A DNA stretch of 64,000 nucleotides from Nitratireductor aestuarii (GCF_014641695.1 NZ_BMIF01000007.1:62001-126000), one strand, 5' to 3'. Shown: positions 34,630-44,563, numbered from the stretch's first letter. The notes: a model not told the origin generated them from the sequence alone. Program-made: numbers and translations.

Positions 34630-36342
34630 TCACTGGTACGAAACCAGAAGAGCCCCACTTTCATGGCTGAAATCCGGCTCTACGCCAAGTAGCGCCGCCG
34701 TTCTGCGGATCACATTGCCAGCTATCGGTGCAGCATTGAGACCCGACGTAGCGGCCATGCCCGGCTTCTCACCCTCTGGCTCGTCAACGACGATGGCAAC
34801 CACATAGTCGGGATCATTGGACGGATAGGCTGCGATGAAGGCGTTGAAGCGCTTGTTGTTCGAGTAGCGGCCGTTCACCACCTTTTCCGCCGTGCCGGTC
34901 TTGCCGCCAACATAGTAGCCCTGCGCCTCCGCGCGCTTGCCGGAACCCGTCTCCACGTTCAAACGGAAAAGATACCGTATCTTTGCGCTCGTCTCCGGGG
35001 AAATGACCTGCTGGGCGATCTGCTCGGCCTCTTCCTCGGTCCTCGGAAGGAAGGTCGGCGGGAACAGCTTGCCACCGTTGACCATGGCAGCAGCTGCGAC
35101 AGCCGTCTGGAGCGGTGTCGTCGCTACACCATGACCGTAAGAAATTGTGATGGAGTGAAGGCGCTTCCATTCCTTCGGCTCGGTCGGGGTAGCGACCTCG
35201 GGCAGCTCTGTCTGCATGCGATCAAGCAGGCCCGCCTTCTTGAGGAATGCACGATGGCCCTCGACGCCAATGACCTCGGCCATCTTCGCCGTGCCGATGT
35301 TGGACGAATAGATGAAGATCTCCGGCACGGAGAGCACGCGGCGCTTGCCGTGGAAGTCGTTGATGGTGAAGCCGCCGATACGCATCGGCTTCGATGCGTC
35401 GAAGGTGCTGTTGAGCCCGATCTTGCCGGAGTCGAGCGCCATCGCCGTCGTGAACAGCTTGAAGGTCGAGCCCATTTCGAACACGCCAGCTGAGACGCGG
35501 TTCAGCCTGTCCTTCTCCAGCGCGTTGTAGGGGTTGTTCGGGTCGTAATCCGGCAGCGACGCCATCGCGAGGATCTCGCCGGTGCGCGCGTTGATCACCG
35601 CGCCCGCAGCCGCAATCGCATGATAGCGCTCAAGAGCGTCGGCAAGTTCATCGTGCAGCACGTGCTGGGCGCGCAGATCGATCGAGAGCTTCACCGGCTC
35701 AAGCGTATCCGGGCCAGCGAGACCAAGCGCCTGCAAATCGGCCAGACCCTGATCGTCGATGTACTTCTCCATGCCCGCGATACCCTTGTTGTCGATATTC
35801 ACGAGGCCAAGGATGTGGGACGCGGTGGAGCCTCCCGGGTAGAAGCGGCGCTTTTCGGTGCGGAAACCCATGCCTGGAATGCCGAGAGCGAGGATGTCGG
35901 CCTGCTGGCGCGGCGACAGCTGGCGGCGCAGCCAGACGAACCCTGCCTGGCTGTCGAGCTTCCGATAGGTTTGGGTGTAATCGAGGTCCGGCAGGACAGT
36001 CTGCAGCTTCTCGATCGCCTCGTCGATGTCGACGATGCGGCGCGGCTCGGCAAAGAGCGAAGCGGTCTTGATGTCGGTCGCCAGGACCTGGCCGTTGCGA
36101 TCCAGAATGTCCGGACGGGAAGCGGTCGGACGGGTCTGCGGGAGCGCCACGACCGGCTCGCCAGTCATGCCCAGCTGGACCAGGCGTCCACCGATGGTTC
36201 CGTAGACGGCAAAGACAACGCCCATGGCCAGCATGATGCGGCTGCGCGAACGCACGCTGCCGCTCTTGGCCTTTACCTGGATGCCCTGCTTCCCAGCATC
36301 GGCACCGCGCATACGGAGCTTGAAGGGATTAAGCACGCTCAT
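34630..36342 (-). CDS. ftsI: Penicillin-binding protein 3, division transpeptidase
   Basis: Class B PBP that cross-links septal peptidoglycan with FtsW. The 570-residue product has a short cytoplasmic head, one membrane anchor (about 35-58), the PBP dimer domain (RPTASRPDILDRNGQVLAT) and the transpeptidase domain with STFK (Ser292-Lys295), SSN (346-348) and KTGT (481-484). Its ATG overlaps the ftsL stop by 4 nt. Confidence 0.96.
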   Translation of the reverse strand: MSVLNPFKLRMRGADAGKQGIQVKAKSGSVRSRSRIMLAMGVVFAVYGTIGGRLVQLGMTGEPVVALPQTRPTASRPDILDRNGQVLATDIKTASLFAEPRRIVDIDEAIEKLQTVLPDLDYTQTYRKLDSQAGFVWLRRQLSPRQQADILALGIPGMGFRTEKRRFYPGGSTASHILGLVNIDNKGIAGMEKYIDDQGLADLQALGLAGPDTLEPVKLSIDLRAQHVLHDELADALERYHAIAAAGAVINARTGEILAMASLPDYDPNNPYNALEKDRLNRVSAGVFEMGSTFKLFTTAMALDSGKIGLNSTFDASKPMRIGGFTINDFHGKRRVLSVPEIFIYSSNIGTAKMAEVIGVEGHRAFLKKAGLLDRMQTELPEVATPTEPKEWKRLHSITISYGHGVATTPLQTAVAAAAMVNGGKLFPPTFLPRTEEEAEQIAQQVISPETSAKIRYLFRLNVETGSGKRAEAQGYYVGGKTGTAEKVVNGRYSNNKRFNAFIAAYPSNDPDYVVAIVVDEPEGEKPGMAATSGLNAAPIAGNVIRRTAALLGVEPDFSHESGALLVSYQ

Positions 36343-36701
36343 CGCTCCACTCCACCGGTAATCGTCAGGTCTTTTCCAATTTCTTCCGCAACCACATCGT
36401 CAATGGGTCGCAGCGGGATTTCACGAAGGCGCTGCATGGAGATGATCTGCTGCGGCTCCATGAGCCTCAGGTTCAGTTCCTCCTGATGCGCCTCGGCCAG
36501 CTTCTGCATCCGCCCCGGCTGGGTAAGCAGGCTCCAGTCCGCCTTCAGCACGTCCATCGCATCCTTCTCGGCCTGGATCTGAGACTGCAGGCTGTAGATG
36601 CGGCTGCGCATGGCTTCGGCGTCGTGCTTGGTCTTGTAGGTAAAGGCTGCGGCTGAAAGCATGACTGCGATCATCGCAATATCTCTGGTCCTGAACAGCA
36701 T
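36339..36701 (-). CDS. ftsL: Cell division protein FtsL
   Basis: Small bitopic divisome protein of 120 residues. It has one N-terminal membrane segment (about 8-22, IAMIAVMLSAAAFTY) followed by a coiled coil (AEAMRSRIYSLQSQIQAEKDAMDVLKADWSLL) with the FtsL-typical W-x-L-x-x-P (DWSLLTQPGRMQKLAEAH). It begins 1 bp after rsmH and overlaps ftsI by 4 nt. Sequence conservation of FtsL is low, but position and architecture make the call firm. Confidence 0.9.
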   Translation of the reverse strand: MLFRTRDIAMIAVMLSAAAFTYKTKHDAEAMRSRIYSLQSQIQAEKDAMDVLKADWSLLTQPGRMQKLAEAHQEELNLRLMEPQQIISMQRLREIPLRPIDDVVAEEIGKDLTITGGVER

Positions 36702-36702
36702 G

Positions 36703-37722
36703 TTACCTACCTCCGCTACCTTCCCCGGTCAGGGAAAGGGCCGGCATGGAAAAGATGGATAGATCAGCGCGTCCGGCTCGTGCTGACGTGCGCACCGCCG
36801 AACGAAGGCGGGCGGAACGCGCCCGCGGATTGGCATCGACTTCCGCTTGGGATGGCTCGACAGCCTTGGCGGGCTTCTCGAAGGTCGCCGTGACTGCATG
36901 TGCCGCCGGCAGATGGCGAGAGCCCCCCGAGCCACCGGAGCGCTCTGCAAAGAAGCGCTTCACCATGCGATCTTCGAGGGAATGGAAGGTCACGACAGAA
37001 AGGATACCGCCGGGCTTCAGGATTTGCTCTGCTGCAAACAGCGCGCGGCCAAGCTCGCCAAGCTCGTCGTTGACGAAGATGCGCAGACCCTGAAATACGC
37101 GAGTTGCCGGATGGATCTTGTCGCCGGGCTTGCGGCCGATCGTCTTCTCGACCAGCTCCGCCAGCTGAGAGGTCGTCTCGAAGGGACGCTCCGCCCTCAC
37201 CTTCTCTATGGCGCGAGCGATGCGGCCCGCATGACGCTCTTCGCCCAGCATGCCGAAGATGCGGGTCAGATCCGAAACCTTGAAGCGGTTGACGACATCG
37301 GCGGCGGAGAGACCCGCCTGCGCCATGCGCATGTCGAGCGGACCGTCAAAGCGGAAGGAGAAGCCGCGCTCGGCCTCATCCAGCTGCATGGATGAGACGC
37401 CGATGTCTAGCACGACACCGTCAACGCTCTCACCGACCAGCTCTTCCATCTGTGAGAAGGGTCCGTGCTCCAGACGCAGATGCCCCTTGAAGCGCTCCAC
37501 GAGTGTCGCGCCCGCTGCGATGGCATCCGGGTCACGATCGATCGCGACGACATCCGCGCCCTGCTCCAGGATCGCCGTCGTATAGCCGCCCGCACCGAAG
37601 GTGCCGTCGACGATCACCTGGCCGGCGCGCGGCTGGAGGGAGGCAAGGACGGGTTCAAGCAGAACCGGGATATGGCGTTGGCGGCCCTGATCGCTGCCCT
37701 TGTTTTCCGAAGCAGCGTTCAT
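36703..37722 (-). CDS. rsmH: 16S rRNA (cytosine1402-N4)-methyltransferase
   Basis: SAM-dependent methyltransferase (MraW) modifying C1402 of 16S rRNA. The 339-residue product shows [10 protein letters not shown], the SAM motif [45 protein letters not shown] and the late [19 protein letters not shown] 37722 overlaps the mraZ TGA by 4 nt. The frame stays open far upstream through mraZ, but homology starts here. Confidence 0.96.
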   Translation of the reverse strand: MNAASENKGSDQGRQRHIPVLLEPVLASLQPRAGQVIVDGTFGAGGYTTAILEQGADVVAIDRDPDAIAAGATLVERFKGHLRLEHGPFSQMEELVGESVDGVVLDIGVSSMQLDEAERGFSFRFDGPLDMRMAQAGLSAADVVNRFKVSDLTRIFGMLGEERHAGRIARAIEKVRAERPFETTSQLAELVEKTIGRKPGDKIHPATRVFQGLRIFVNDELGELGRALFAAEQILKPGGILSVVTFHSLEDRMVKRFFAERSGGSGGSRHLPAAHAVTATFEKPAKAVEPSQAEVDANPRARSARLRSAVRTSARAGRADLSIFSMPALSLTGEGSGGR

Positions 37723-38183
37723 TGCACGTCTTCCTTTACTCCAACGGAGGCTTGCTGGCGCAACTTCATGAGACGCGCGCGCACTTCCGCACCATAGGCC
37801 TTGAGCCGTTCCGGCTCCCACATCTGAAAAAACAGCCCGCGGCCCACGAAAGCCACCTCGTTGGTGATGCCCGTATGCTCGCGGATGAAATCGGTCATGG
37901 TGATGCGCCCGTCCTGGTCGAGCTTCAGGAACGCTCCATCGCCATGAATGAAGAAGGACATGTCGTCCGCCGTCTGAAGAAACGGATCCTCGGCTGCAAT
38001 GCGCTGCTCGTAGCGATCCAGCAGATCCAGCCCGCCAACGTCCATCGCCGGAATATCCAGCGCCCGCAGGGCGTAGAGCTCGGTATATCCGCGCTTCTGA
38101 ACGACGGCGCGAAAATGCGCAGGTACGGAGACCCGGCCTTTCGCGTCGATCCTGTTCACTGCACTGGAAAGAAACCGATCCAT
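37719..38183 (-). CDS. mraZ: Transcriptional regulator MraZ
   Basis: Ring-forming AbrB-like DNA-binding protein that represses its own dcw promoter in other bacteria. The 154-residue product has two SpoVT/AbrB-type repeats, each with the conserved basic motif ([16 protein letters not shown] near the N-terminus, and [20 protein letters not shown]). ATG 38183 gives the normal [13 protein letters not shown] start; an upstream in-frame start 12 nt earlier is less typical. It opens the cluster, about 180 bp downstream of four matching TGGGN boxes. Confidence 0.94.
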   Translation of the reverse strand: MDRFLSSAVNRIDAKGRVSVPAHFRAVVQKRGYTELYALRALDIPAMDVGGLDLLDRYEQRIAAEDPFLQTADDMSFFIHGDGAFLKLDQDGRITMTDFIREHTGITNEVAFVGRGLFFQMWEPERLKAYGAEVRARLMKLRQQASVGVKEDVQ

Positions 38184-38361
38184 ACCCTGCAACAACCGTC
38201 CATGGGGCTACGCCCCTCCGCACCATGATGATCGTGCACTCACACGCCCACCGGTTGCCAACCCGGCTCGAAAGAACGGCAAAACACCCTCGACGCGCAC
38301 CGGCAAGGCCAGCGTCGCAACCGATTGAATCCCCGATAACAAGATAAGCAAACTGATTTGC

Positions 38362-38396
38362 TGGGATAACATGGGGTACTATGGGCGTCAATGGGA
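38362..38396 (-). promoter_or_regulatory. MraZ binding repeats overlapping the dcw promoter
   Basis: Four TGGGN units occur at 38362, 38372, 38382 and 38392 on the plus strand, each exactly 10 bp apart, the published arrangement of MraZ recognition repeats. On the minus strand the same stretch contains TTGACG (38391-38386), a 17-nt spacer and TATCCC (38368-38363), a plausible -35/-10 pair with transcription starting near 38356. Bound MraZ would cover the whole promoter. The leader to mraZ would be about 170 nt. Confidence 0.8.
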
Positions 38397-38612
38397 TCAT
38401 CCCGTACGGAGGGCACTCGAAGCTTCGTCACATGTGGAATTGTTATCGCCTGTTAAGACTAACGAATGGTTGAGATCCCGGACGCTCCCGCCCCCTCTTC
38501 GCAGAAATGATGGAGGCCTTCCGTGGAAGCCTCAGGAGCGCGACAAAAGGACTCCGACCCATGCACGCCTGAGAGTGCGAAGGACCCGTAATCCGTCGAT
38601 TAAAATGAAAAT
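38397..38612. other. Spacer between rnpB 3' end and the dcw promoter
   Basis: No gene seen. It contains an imperfect hairpin at about 38513-38533 (GAGGC-TTCC / GGAAGCCTC with one bulge) that may be the rnpB transcript end, and possible elements upstream of the mraZ promoter. One GANTC (GACTC) lies near 38549. Confidence 0.35.
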
Positions 38613-39002
38613 GCCAGCTGGCCTGTAAGCCGGGTTCTGTAAGGCCGCCACCCGAAGGTGGCGACGTGACGACCATTCATCTGGGATCAGCGTCGCCGCT
38701 GACCTCAAGCAACCTACCCGAATGACCCGGCCGGAACAGCCTGAAGGTTTCCCTTCGTGTCATCCCTATTCGGTTTTGCTCCCGATGGGGTTTACCATGC
38801 CGCTCCTGTTACCAGTCGCGCGGTGGGCTCTTACCCCACCCTTTCACCCTTACCCCGAGAAGTCGGGGCGGTTTACTTTCTGTGGCACTGTCCCTGGGGT
38901 TGCCCCCGCCGGGCGTTACCCGGCATCGTGTTCCATGGAGCCCGGACTTTCCTCGCACGCGGCCTTTCGACACTTGCGCGCGCGGCCGTCCGGCCAGCTG
39001 GC
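38613..39002 (-). ncRNA. rnpB: RNase P RNA (class A)
   Basis: Catalytic RNA that matures tRNA 5' ends. On the minus strand the 5' part carries the universal GAGGAAAGTCCGGGCTCC and the 3' part ACAGAACCCGGCTTA. The two ends pair through an 11-bp P1 helix: 39002-38992 with 38623-38613 (GCCAGCTGGCC / GGCCAGCTGGC). Length near 390 nt fits alphaproteobacterial RNase P RNA. Open frames crossing it on either strand are not genes. Confidence 0.95.
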
Positions 39003-39008
39003 ATGCTG

Positions 39009-39038
39009 CAGATAAGGGAGCCCACACAACCATTGCAA
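39009..39038 (-). promoter_or_regulatory. Candidate rnpB promoter
   Basis: On the minus strand, TTGCAA (39038-39033), an 18-nt spacer and TATCTG (39014-39009) place a start 7 nt downstream at G39002, exactly the first base of the P1 helix. Confidence 0.65.
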
Positions 39039-39082
39039 TCCCCAAAAGCGGAATTGCAGGCATATTTACGGGAAACACGCAG

Positions 39083-39754
39083 TTACTTCTGCAGCAACCG
39101 CTTCACCTTCGCACAATATGCGGAGGAGATGGGGTTCATGCGCTTTGCGCCATGGCCCGCATTATACTTGAGCACCGCGCCGCAGGTGGTCTTACCGCCG
39201 AGCTTATAGGCAGCCGCCAGATACTTCATGCCGAACTTGATGTTCGTTTCCGGATGAAAGAGACCGCTCCTGGAGCCCTTGTATCCCATGCCGCGGGCCG
39301 TCGCCGGCTTGATCTGCATGAGACCGACCTCACCCGCGCCGCCCTGCGCCTTGGGGTAGTAGTTGCTTTCAACGGTCACGATGGCATTCGCCAGATCGAC
39401 CGGAACGTTATATTCGCGGGCAAAGTTGGACACCAGCGTCTTGTACTCAGCGACATCCGGCGCGGGCACCGGCGCCACACCATTTCCGCGACGCCTGCGC
39501 ACTTTTCGCTGCGCGGAAGGAGCGTTCCGCTTCGGCCGCTTGACCTTGGATTGAGCGGCATTGATGGAAGTCTGATCGGGAGCTACCGTGCGGCGCTGAG
39601 CAGGCTGAGCCCAAGGCAGACGCGAAGCCGCAGGTTCCTGCCGAGAAACGCTCGCCGGAGCAGCCTGCGCGTCAGAGTATGGAACAAACGAAGCAAAGGT
39701 GATGCATGGCAGGGCCACAACCGCTGCCAGCACAAACAGTTTTTTATTATGCAT
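39083..39754 (-). CDS. Secreted lytic transglycosylase (SLT domain)
   Basis: A 223-residue exported peptidoglycan lyase. It has an N-terminal signal peptide (LFVLAAVVALPCITFASF, cleavage near AQA-AP), a basic Pro/Arg-rich stretch (about 45-92) and a C-terminal SLT domain (about 103-220) with catalytic Glu129 (VESNYYP), GAGEVGLMQIKPATA and YNAG. It cleaves glycan strands to anhydro-muropeptides. It lies upstream of rnpB on the same strand, in line with other cell-wall genes. Confidence 0.9.
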   Translation of the reverse strand: MHNKKLFVLAAVVALPCITFASFVPYSDAQAAPASVSRQEPAASRLPWAQPAQRRTVAPDQTSINAAQSKVKRPKRNAPSAQRKVRRRRGNGVAPVPAPDVAEYKTLVSNFAREYNVPVDLANAIVTVESNYYPKAQGGAGEVGLMQIKPATARGMGYKGSRSGLFHPETNIKFGMKYLAAAYKLGGKTTCGAVLKYNAGHGAKRMNPISSAYCAKVKRLLQK

Positions 39755-39924
39755 TGGCCTGACTTTACGAACTTCTCAGTTTGAGAAATGCAACCGGCTA
39801 AGTGGTTGCGCGGGAGCCCCCCGTTCGGAGGCCGGCCATTTGCTTAATAATCTTCTCCAAATAAAGGCAAAGTCAGTAAAAACTTATTTTAGAAATTAAT
39901 ATGGAAAATTATACAGCTAAACTG

Positions 39925-40686
39925 TTAGCGCAATTTCTGTATAACCCACCGCAAAGTCTCCATCGTTGCAGCATCGGCCATGCCATCGACTTTTGCGGGC
40001 CGGAACCGTCGTTGAAATGCTTTCGTAACGATCCCGGTCTCCGCGTCATAGGTTCCGGTGACTGAGATACCGTAGCCCACACACGCCAGGTCGCGCTGAA
40101 ACTGCGCCACGGCCTCCCCCTCGTCGCCTGGTGATAGTACTTCGCCGCCTTCGCACGTACTCGGCTCGACGAAAAACGCGACGCCCGCTTCGCCAAGCCG
40201 TCTCCATGGAAACTTCTCGCCTGGGTCGATCTTGCGCGAGGGGGCGATGTCGGAATGGGCAAGCACACGCTCCACCGGAATGGACCAACGGGCCATGATG
40301 TCGCGACAGAGATCGATCACCGCGTCGATCTGAGCGTCAGGGAAATCGGTGTAGCCGAAGTCATGGCCAGGATTGACAATCTCGATGCCGACCGAGCGCG
40401 AATTCAGATCCGTCTCACCTTGCCAGTAGCTTTTGCCGGCATGCCAGGCGCGCGCCTTCTCCGGCACCATCTGGACAGTCGCACCATCCTCATAGACTAG
40501 ATAATGGGAGGAAACCTGGCTGCGCGTGTCGCACAGCCAGTCCTCAGCACCCTTGGCCGTTGCCATGCCGGTGTAGTGCAGGATGACCGTATCCGGGCTG
40601 ATCCCGTCGCGGCGCTCGCCGAAGTTCGGCGAAGGCCGCACGCGGGCCTTCCGGTAGTCTGCCTGGAAGCTCACTTCTTCCGCCAT
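39925..40686 (-). CDS. N-acetylmuramoyl-L-alanine amidase with peptidoglycan-binding domain
   Basis: Amidase_2-type zinc enzyme of 253 residues (AmpD/AmiD fold) that cuts between MurNAc and L-Ala. Zinc ligands are visible: H37 (VILHYTG), H144 (AHSDIAP) and D154 (RKIDPG). A C-terminal PG_binding_1-like domain (about 183-250, GDEGEAVAQFQRDLACVGY) follows. There is no signal peptide, so it may act on recycled cytoplasmic anhydro-muropeptides, like AmpD, or be exported otherwise. Its start overlaps the TerB-DnaJ gene by 16 nt with GGAG 5 nt upstream, so the two are coupled. Confidence 0.9.
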   Translation of the reverse strand: MAEEVSFQADYRKARVRPSPNFGERRDGISPDTVILHYTGMATAKGAEDWLCDTRSQVSSHYLVYEDGATVQMVPEKARAWHAGKSYWQGETDLNSRSVGIEIVNPGHDFGYTDFPDAQIDAVIDLCRDIMARWSIPVERVLAHSDIAPSRKIDPGEKFPWRRLGEAGVAFFVEPSTCEGGEVLSPGDEGEAVAQFQRDLACVGYGISVTGTYDAETGIVTKAFQRRFRPAKVDGMADAATMETLRWVIQKLR

Positions 40687-41378
40687 GTCAGCTCCAGCCG
40701 CTCATAGGCATTGTTGAGAGCCGCCAGACGTCCATTGGCAATGATGATGAACTCTTCCGGCACGCCGCGGGCGATCAGCCGGTCGGGATGATTTTCAGCG
40801 ACCAGCTGGCGGTAGCGCTTCTTGACCTCGTCGACGGTCGCACCAGAAGGAAGTCCGAGCAGGACATAGGGGTCCGCCTCGCCATCCAGAATGTGGCGTG
40901 CCTGGATCTGCGCGAAATGGGTTTCGTCGATCTCGAAGATTTCGGCGATGCGAGCGAGATAGTTCTGCTCCCGCTCATGCACCACGCCGTCAGCCTTGGC
41001 GACGTGGTAGAGCGCATCCAGCACGTCTTCCAGCATGGCACACTCGTGGGCTTCGCCACGGCAGAGGCCCGCCATCTGTTTTGCGTACGCCTCGAATCCG
41101 GCGATATCCTGCTGGGCAAGATTATAGAGACGCGCCACGTTGCGCATCTCATGCGGAGGAACGGCGAAGAACTCGTGAAAAGCCTTCACCTCATTTGTTG
41201 TCACCACGCCGTCAGCCTTGGCCATCTTCGCGGAAAGCGCAATCAGCGCAACCGAAAAGGCCACCTTGCGGCGCAGCTCAGGGTCGGACCGAAATAGATC
41301 ACGGATGGCTGCAACGAGGCTTTGTACGCCTCCAGATGCACGCGCGAGAATGTCAGAGATGTGTTCCAAGATCGTCAT
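40671..41378 (-). CDS. TerB-like/DnaJ-domain protein (DjlA type)
   Basis: A 235-residue cytoplasmic protein combining a TerB-like helical domain (about 35-165, with two MAKADGVVT / AKADGVVHERE repeats typical of TerB) and a C-terminal J domain (about 169-235) with HPD at 197-199. It resembles DjlA but lacks a membrane anchor. It should stimulate DnaK; clients are unknown. Overlap with the amidase gene suggests a link with cell-wall stress, which is inference. Confidence 0.88.
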   Translation of the reverse strand: MTILEHISDILARASGGVQSLVAAIRDLFRSDPELRRKVAFSVALIALSAKMAKADGVVTTNEVKAFHEFFAVPPHEMRNVARLYNLAQQDIAGFEAYAKQMAGLCRGEAHECAMLEDVLDALYHVAKADGVVHEREQNYLARIAEIFEIDETHFAQIQARHILDGEADPYVLLGLPSGATVDEVKKRYRQLVAENHPDRLIARGVPEEFIIIANGRLAALNNAYERLELTWRKK

Positions 41379-41474
41379 GAATCACAGTCTAGAACGATCT
41401 GGAAATCAATACGAGATTTAATCAATACGAAGGCAAGCAAAGGCCAGCTGGTTAGCCGGCACTCTGCTTGCGTG

Positions 41475-41492
41475 GAGACGCCGAAGCGCCTC
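41475..41492 (-). terminator. UUCG-capped hairpin after small lipoprotein gene
   Basis: A 7-bp stem (41475-41481 with 41486-41492, one G-U pair) closed by a TTCG loop when read on the minus strand lies 6 nt past the stop at 41498. No U-run follows. Confidence 0.4.
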
Positions 41493-41497
41493 AATCG

Positions 41498-41698
41498 TTA
41501 CTGCGCTGGGGTGCTTCCACCCATACCACCGGTATCTGCCGGAGGCGGCGTCGTGCTTGGCGGGGTCGTGTCCGGAGCGGCTGCCGGCGGCGGCGTCGTT
41601 CCGTCAACGCCCTGCGTGGTGGTCGAGTCAGTGTCGCCACATGCGGCCAGCCCCAAGAGAGCCACACCCGCAATCATACCAGATAAGACTTTACTCAT
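41498..41698 (-). CDS. Small Thr/Pro-rich lipoprotein (66 aa)
   Basis: Signal peptide with lipobox LAAC (Cys20) followed by a short Asp/Ser/Thr stretch and a Thr/Pro/Ala-rich tail (TTPPPAAAPDTTPPSTTPPP) ending in Gly/Gln. It has no folded domain and is probably a membrane-tethered, disordered peptide in the periplasm. AAGGAG lies 8 nt before the ATG. Function unknown; it stands alone between tex and the TerB-DnaJ gene. Confidence 0.75.
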   Translation of the reverse strand: MSKVLSGMIAGVALLGLAACGDTDSTTTQGVDGTTPPPAAAPDTTPPSTTPPPADTGGMGGSTPAQ

Positions 41699-41883
41699 CG
41701 CACTTACTCCTTTTCATGCAAGCCCGAGACTATTCTGCGGTCGTGGTGAAAATGTGCGTTTACTGCCTTTTGTTTCGTAACATTGGATGTCAGATCGTTA
41801 TATTTCAGAGTGTTACGAACAATAACCATGCTGACTACTAAGCTATATCCAATGTACTGCGTAGTGTTCCGGCTATTCTTCAA

Positions 41884-41913
41884 TAAAAAAGGGCGCCCGG
41901 TGAGGCGCCCTTT
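41884..41913 (-). terminator. Rho-independent terminator of tex
   Basis: A 10-bp stem (41888-41897 with 41904-41913; core GGGCGCC/GGCGCCC) with a 6-nt loop is followed on the minus strand by TTTATTG after the AAA/TTT pairs. It starts 22 nt after the tex stop. Confidence 0.85.
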
Positions 41914-41934
41914 CGTGAGGAGGATTCTTTGTGG

Positions 41935-44253
41935 CTATTTCCGCTTGTCCGCGCCCGAAAGCGCCTTTGAGAATGCGGCACCGAAGGCGTTCTGGGTCTG
42001 CGGCTTGCTCTGCTTCTGGGGAGCGCCGCGCGAACGTTGGTCTGGCGCGGAACTGCGATCCCTCGGCTCGGGCGCACCGCCGCCATCCTTGCGCATGGTA
42101 AGGGCAATTCGGTTGCGCTTCAGGTCCACTTCGACGACGCGAACCTTCACGATGTCGCCCGCCTTCACCACCTCGTGCGGATCCTTCACGAAACGGTCCG
42201 CCAGCTGCGAAATATGCACGAGCCCGTCCTGGTGGACGCCGATATCGACGAAGGCGCCAAAGGCTGCGACATTCGTCACGGTGCCTTCCAGCAGCATGCC
42301 CACCTTCAGGTCTTTCACCTCTTCGACGCCATCGGCAAATGTCGCAGTCTTGAAGGCCGGACGGGGGTCGCGACCCGGCTTTTCAAGCTCGGCCATGATG
42401 TCCTTGACCGTTGGCAGGCCGAAGCGCTCGTCGGTGAACTGGCGCGGGTCGAGCTTCTTCAGCACCGAGCCGTCGCTCATGATGGAGCGAAGGTCGCGAC
42501 CGCAGGCGGCGACGATCTTGCGCGCGACGTCATAGGCTTCGGGATGGACGGCCGAGGCATCGAGCGGCTCATCGCCATCGGGGATGCGCAGGAAGCCCGC
42601 GGCCTGCTCGAAAGTGCGCTGCCCGAGACGGGCAACCTTCAACAGGTCCTTGCGCGTGCGGAACGCGCCATTGGCATTGCGATGCGCAACGATAGCCTCG
42701 GCCAGCGTCGGCCCAAGACCCGAAACGCGGGCGAGCAAGGGGACGGACGCCATGTTGAGGTCGACGCCAACGGCGTTCACCGCATCTTCCACCACCGCGT
42801 CCAGCGCCTTGGCCAGACGGAACTGGTCGACGTCATGCTGGTACTGGCCGACACCGATGGACTTCGGCTCGATTTTCACGAGTTCGGCCAGCGGGTCCTG
42901 CAGACGGCGGGCGATCGAAACTGCACCGCGCAGCGAGACGTCGAGGTCCGGGAACTCGGCCGCTGCCAACGCGGACGCGGAATAGACGGATGCGCCGGCT
43001 TCCGAGACGATCACCTTGGTAGGCTTCGGGGCTGGAAGCTTTGCGAGCAAGTCGGCCACGAGGCGTTCAGTCTCGCGGCTTGCCGTGCCGTTGCCGATCG
43101 CGATCAGCTGCACATTGTGCTGGCGGATGAGCTTCGACAGTTCCGCCTGCGCGCCATGCAGATCGTTTCGCGGCTGGAAGGGATAAACCGTCGAGGTGGC
43201 GAGAAGCTTGCCAGTCTCATCCACGACGGCAACCTTCACGCCGGTACGGATGCCGGGGTCGAGGCCCATGGTAGAGCGTGAACCGGCTGGGGCTGCCAGC
43301 AGCAGGTCCTTCAGGTTGCGGGCGAAGACGCGGATCGCCTCTTCCTCGGCGCGCTCGCGCAGCTCGCCCATCAGGTCGAGCACCAGGCGGAGCGACAACT
43401 TCACGCGCCAGGTCCAGGATGCAACATCGCGGAGCCAGCGGTCGCCCGGAAGCGTCCCGCCGATGCTGAACGCAGCTGCAATCATCGCCTCGACCGGACT
43501 TGCAGCCGAAGCGCCACCCTCGCCTTCCGGCAGTTCAATATCGAGCGACAGTACTTCCTCGTTACGGCCACGGAACATGGCGAGCGCGCGGTGGCTCGGC
43601 ACATTTTTCCATGCTTCGGAATGAGCGAAGTAGTCGGAGAACTTCGCGCCCTGCTCTTCCTTGCCTTCCACAACGCGGGCACGGACGATGCCGTAATCCT
43701 TCATGTGGGTGCGGAGCCTGCCCACGAGTTCAGCATTTTCGGAGATCACTTCCGAGATGATGTCGCGCGCGCCTTCAAGTGCGGCCTTGGTGTCCGGCAC
43801 TTCGTCAGTGATGAAGCCTTCGGCGAGCTTTGCAGGCTCGACCGACCGGTTCTCCATGATCGCGTCGACGAGCGGACCGAGGCCGCGCTCGCGTGCGATC
43901 TGCGCACGGGTCCGCCGCTTCGGCTTATAGGGAAGATAGAGATCTTCAACCTCCGCCTTGGTCGTCGCCGTGAGGATGCTCTTCTCGAGCTCGTCCGTCA
44001 GCTTGCCCTGCTCGCGGATCGAGTTCAGAACCGTCTCGCGCCGCTGGTCGAGCTCACGCAGATAGGAGAGCCGCTCCGACAGGTTGCGGAGCTGCGTATC
44101 ATCGAGCCCGCCGGTGACCTCCTTGCGGTATCGCGCAATGAATGGAACCGTGGCGCCCTCATCAAGAAGACCGATGGCTGCCAGAACCTGATTTGCACCG
44201 GCGCTGATTTCCTGGCCGATAATCGCCGCATGGCGTTGCAGAAAGTGTTGCAT
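41935..44253 (-). CDS. tex: Tex family RNA-binding transcription accessory protein
   Basis: A 772-residue protein of the Tex/Spt6-like family that binds RNA and acts in transcription. It has the N-terminal helical part ([30 protein letters not shown]), the YqgF-like nuclease fold ([17 protein letters not shown]), HhH repeats ([22 protein letters not shown]) and a C-terminal S1 domain (about 645-720, [22 protein letters not shown]). A short disordered basic tail follows ([15 protein letters not shown]). It ends at a strong terminator. Confidence 0.95.
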   Translation of the reverse strand: MQHFLQRHAAIIGQEISAGANQVLAAIGLLDEGATVPFIARYRKEVTGGLDDTQLRNLSERLSYLRELDQRRETVLNSIREQGKLTDELEKSILTATTKAEVEDLYLPYKPKRRTRAQIARERGLGPLVDAIMENRSVEPAKLAEGFITDEVPDTKAALEGARDIISEVISENAELVGRLRTHMKDYGIVRARVVEGKEEQGAKFSDYFAHSEAWKNVPSHRALAMFRGRNEEVLSLDIELPEGEGGASAASPVEAMIAAAFSIGGTLPGDRWLRDVASWTWRVKLSLRLVLDLMGELRERAEEEAIRVFARNLKDLLLAAPAGSRSTMGLDPGIRTGVKVAVVDETGKLLATSTVYPFQPRNDLHGAQAELSKLIRQHNVQLIAIGNGTASRETERLVADLLAKLPAPKPTKVIVSEAGASVYSASALAAAEFPDLDVSLRGAVSIARRLQDPLAELVKIEPKSIGVGQYQHDVDQFRLAKALDAVVEDAVNAVGVDLNMASVPLLARVSGLGPTLAEAIVAHRNANGAFRTRKDLLKVARLGQRTFEQAAGFLRIPDGDEPLDASAVHPEAYDVARKIVAACGRDLRSIMSDGSVLKKLDPRQFTDERFGLPTVKDIMAELEKPGRDPRPAFKTATFADGVEEVKDLKVGMLLEGTVTNVAAFGAFVDIGVHQDGLVHISQLADRFVKDPHEVVKAGDIVKVRVVEVDLKRNRIALTMRKDGGGAPEPRDRSSAPDQRSRGAPQKQSKPQTQNAFGAAFSKALSGADKRK

Positions 44254-44563
44254 GCTACCTCATTCCTGAAGCGCGCGAAGATAGCCCCGAAAGCGGCAGT
44301 CACAAGGCCGAGCTCCAAAACTTCTGTGCATTTCAGTTCACGTTCGGCGAGCGGCGCGCGCCGCGCTCAAGCTGAATCAATGCGCGAGGTTGATGAATCA
44401 GATCGTCAGCAACCTCCGGCAAGTCATTGCAGTCATTGAGCGAGGCCAGAGGACCCGAGCCAGGACTGCATAGCCGGATGGCCATTTCACTCTGGCAATC
44501 GTTCTCGGCATGCCCTACTCCCTGAACTGTCATTCAGCACAATGATTCGGGGCTTTGCCAGTC
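44254..44563. other. Divergent region between tex and the GH25 gene
   Basis: About 310 bp with no supported gene. It should carry promoters for tex (leftward) and the lipoprotein gene (rightward). I see no strong hairpin or repeat. Confidence 0.4.

Noticed and set aside
36703-38400. 565-codon frame that would extend rsmH upstream through mraZ
   Set aside because: Homology starts at ATG 37722, which overlaps the mraZ stop; the upstream part is mraZ in another frame.
38882-39784. 300-codon plus-strand frame across rnpB and the SLT gene
   Set aside because: Covers the structured RNase P RNA and is antisense to a clear gene.
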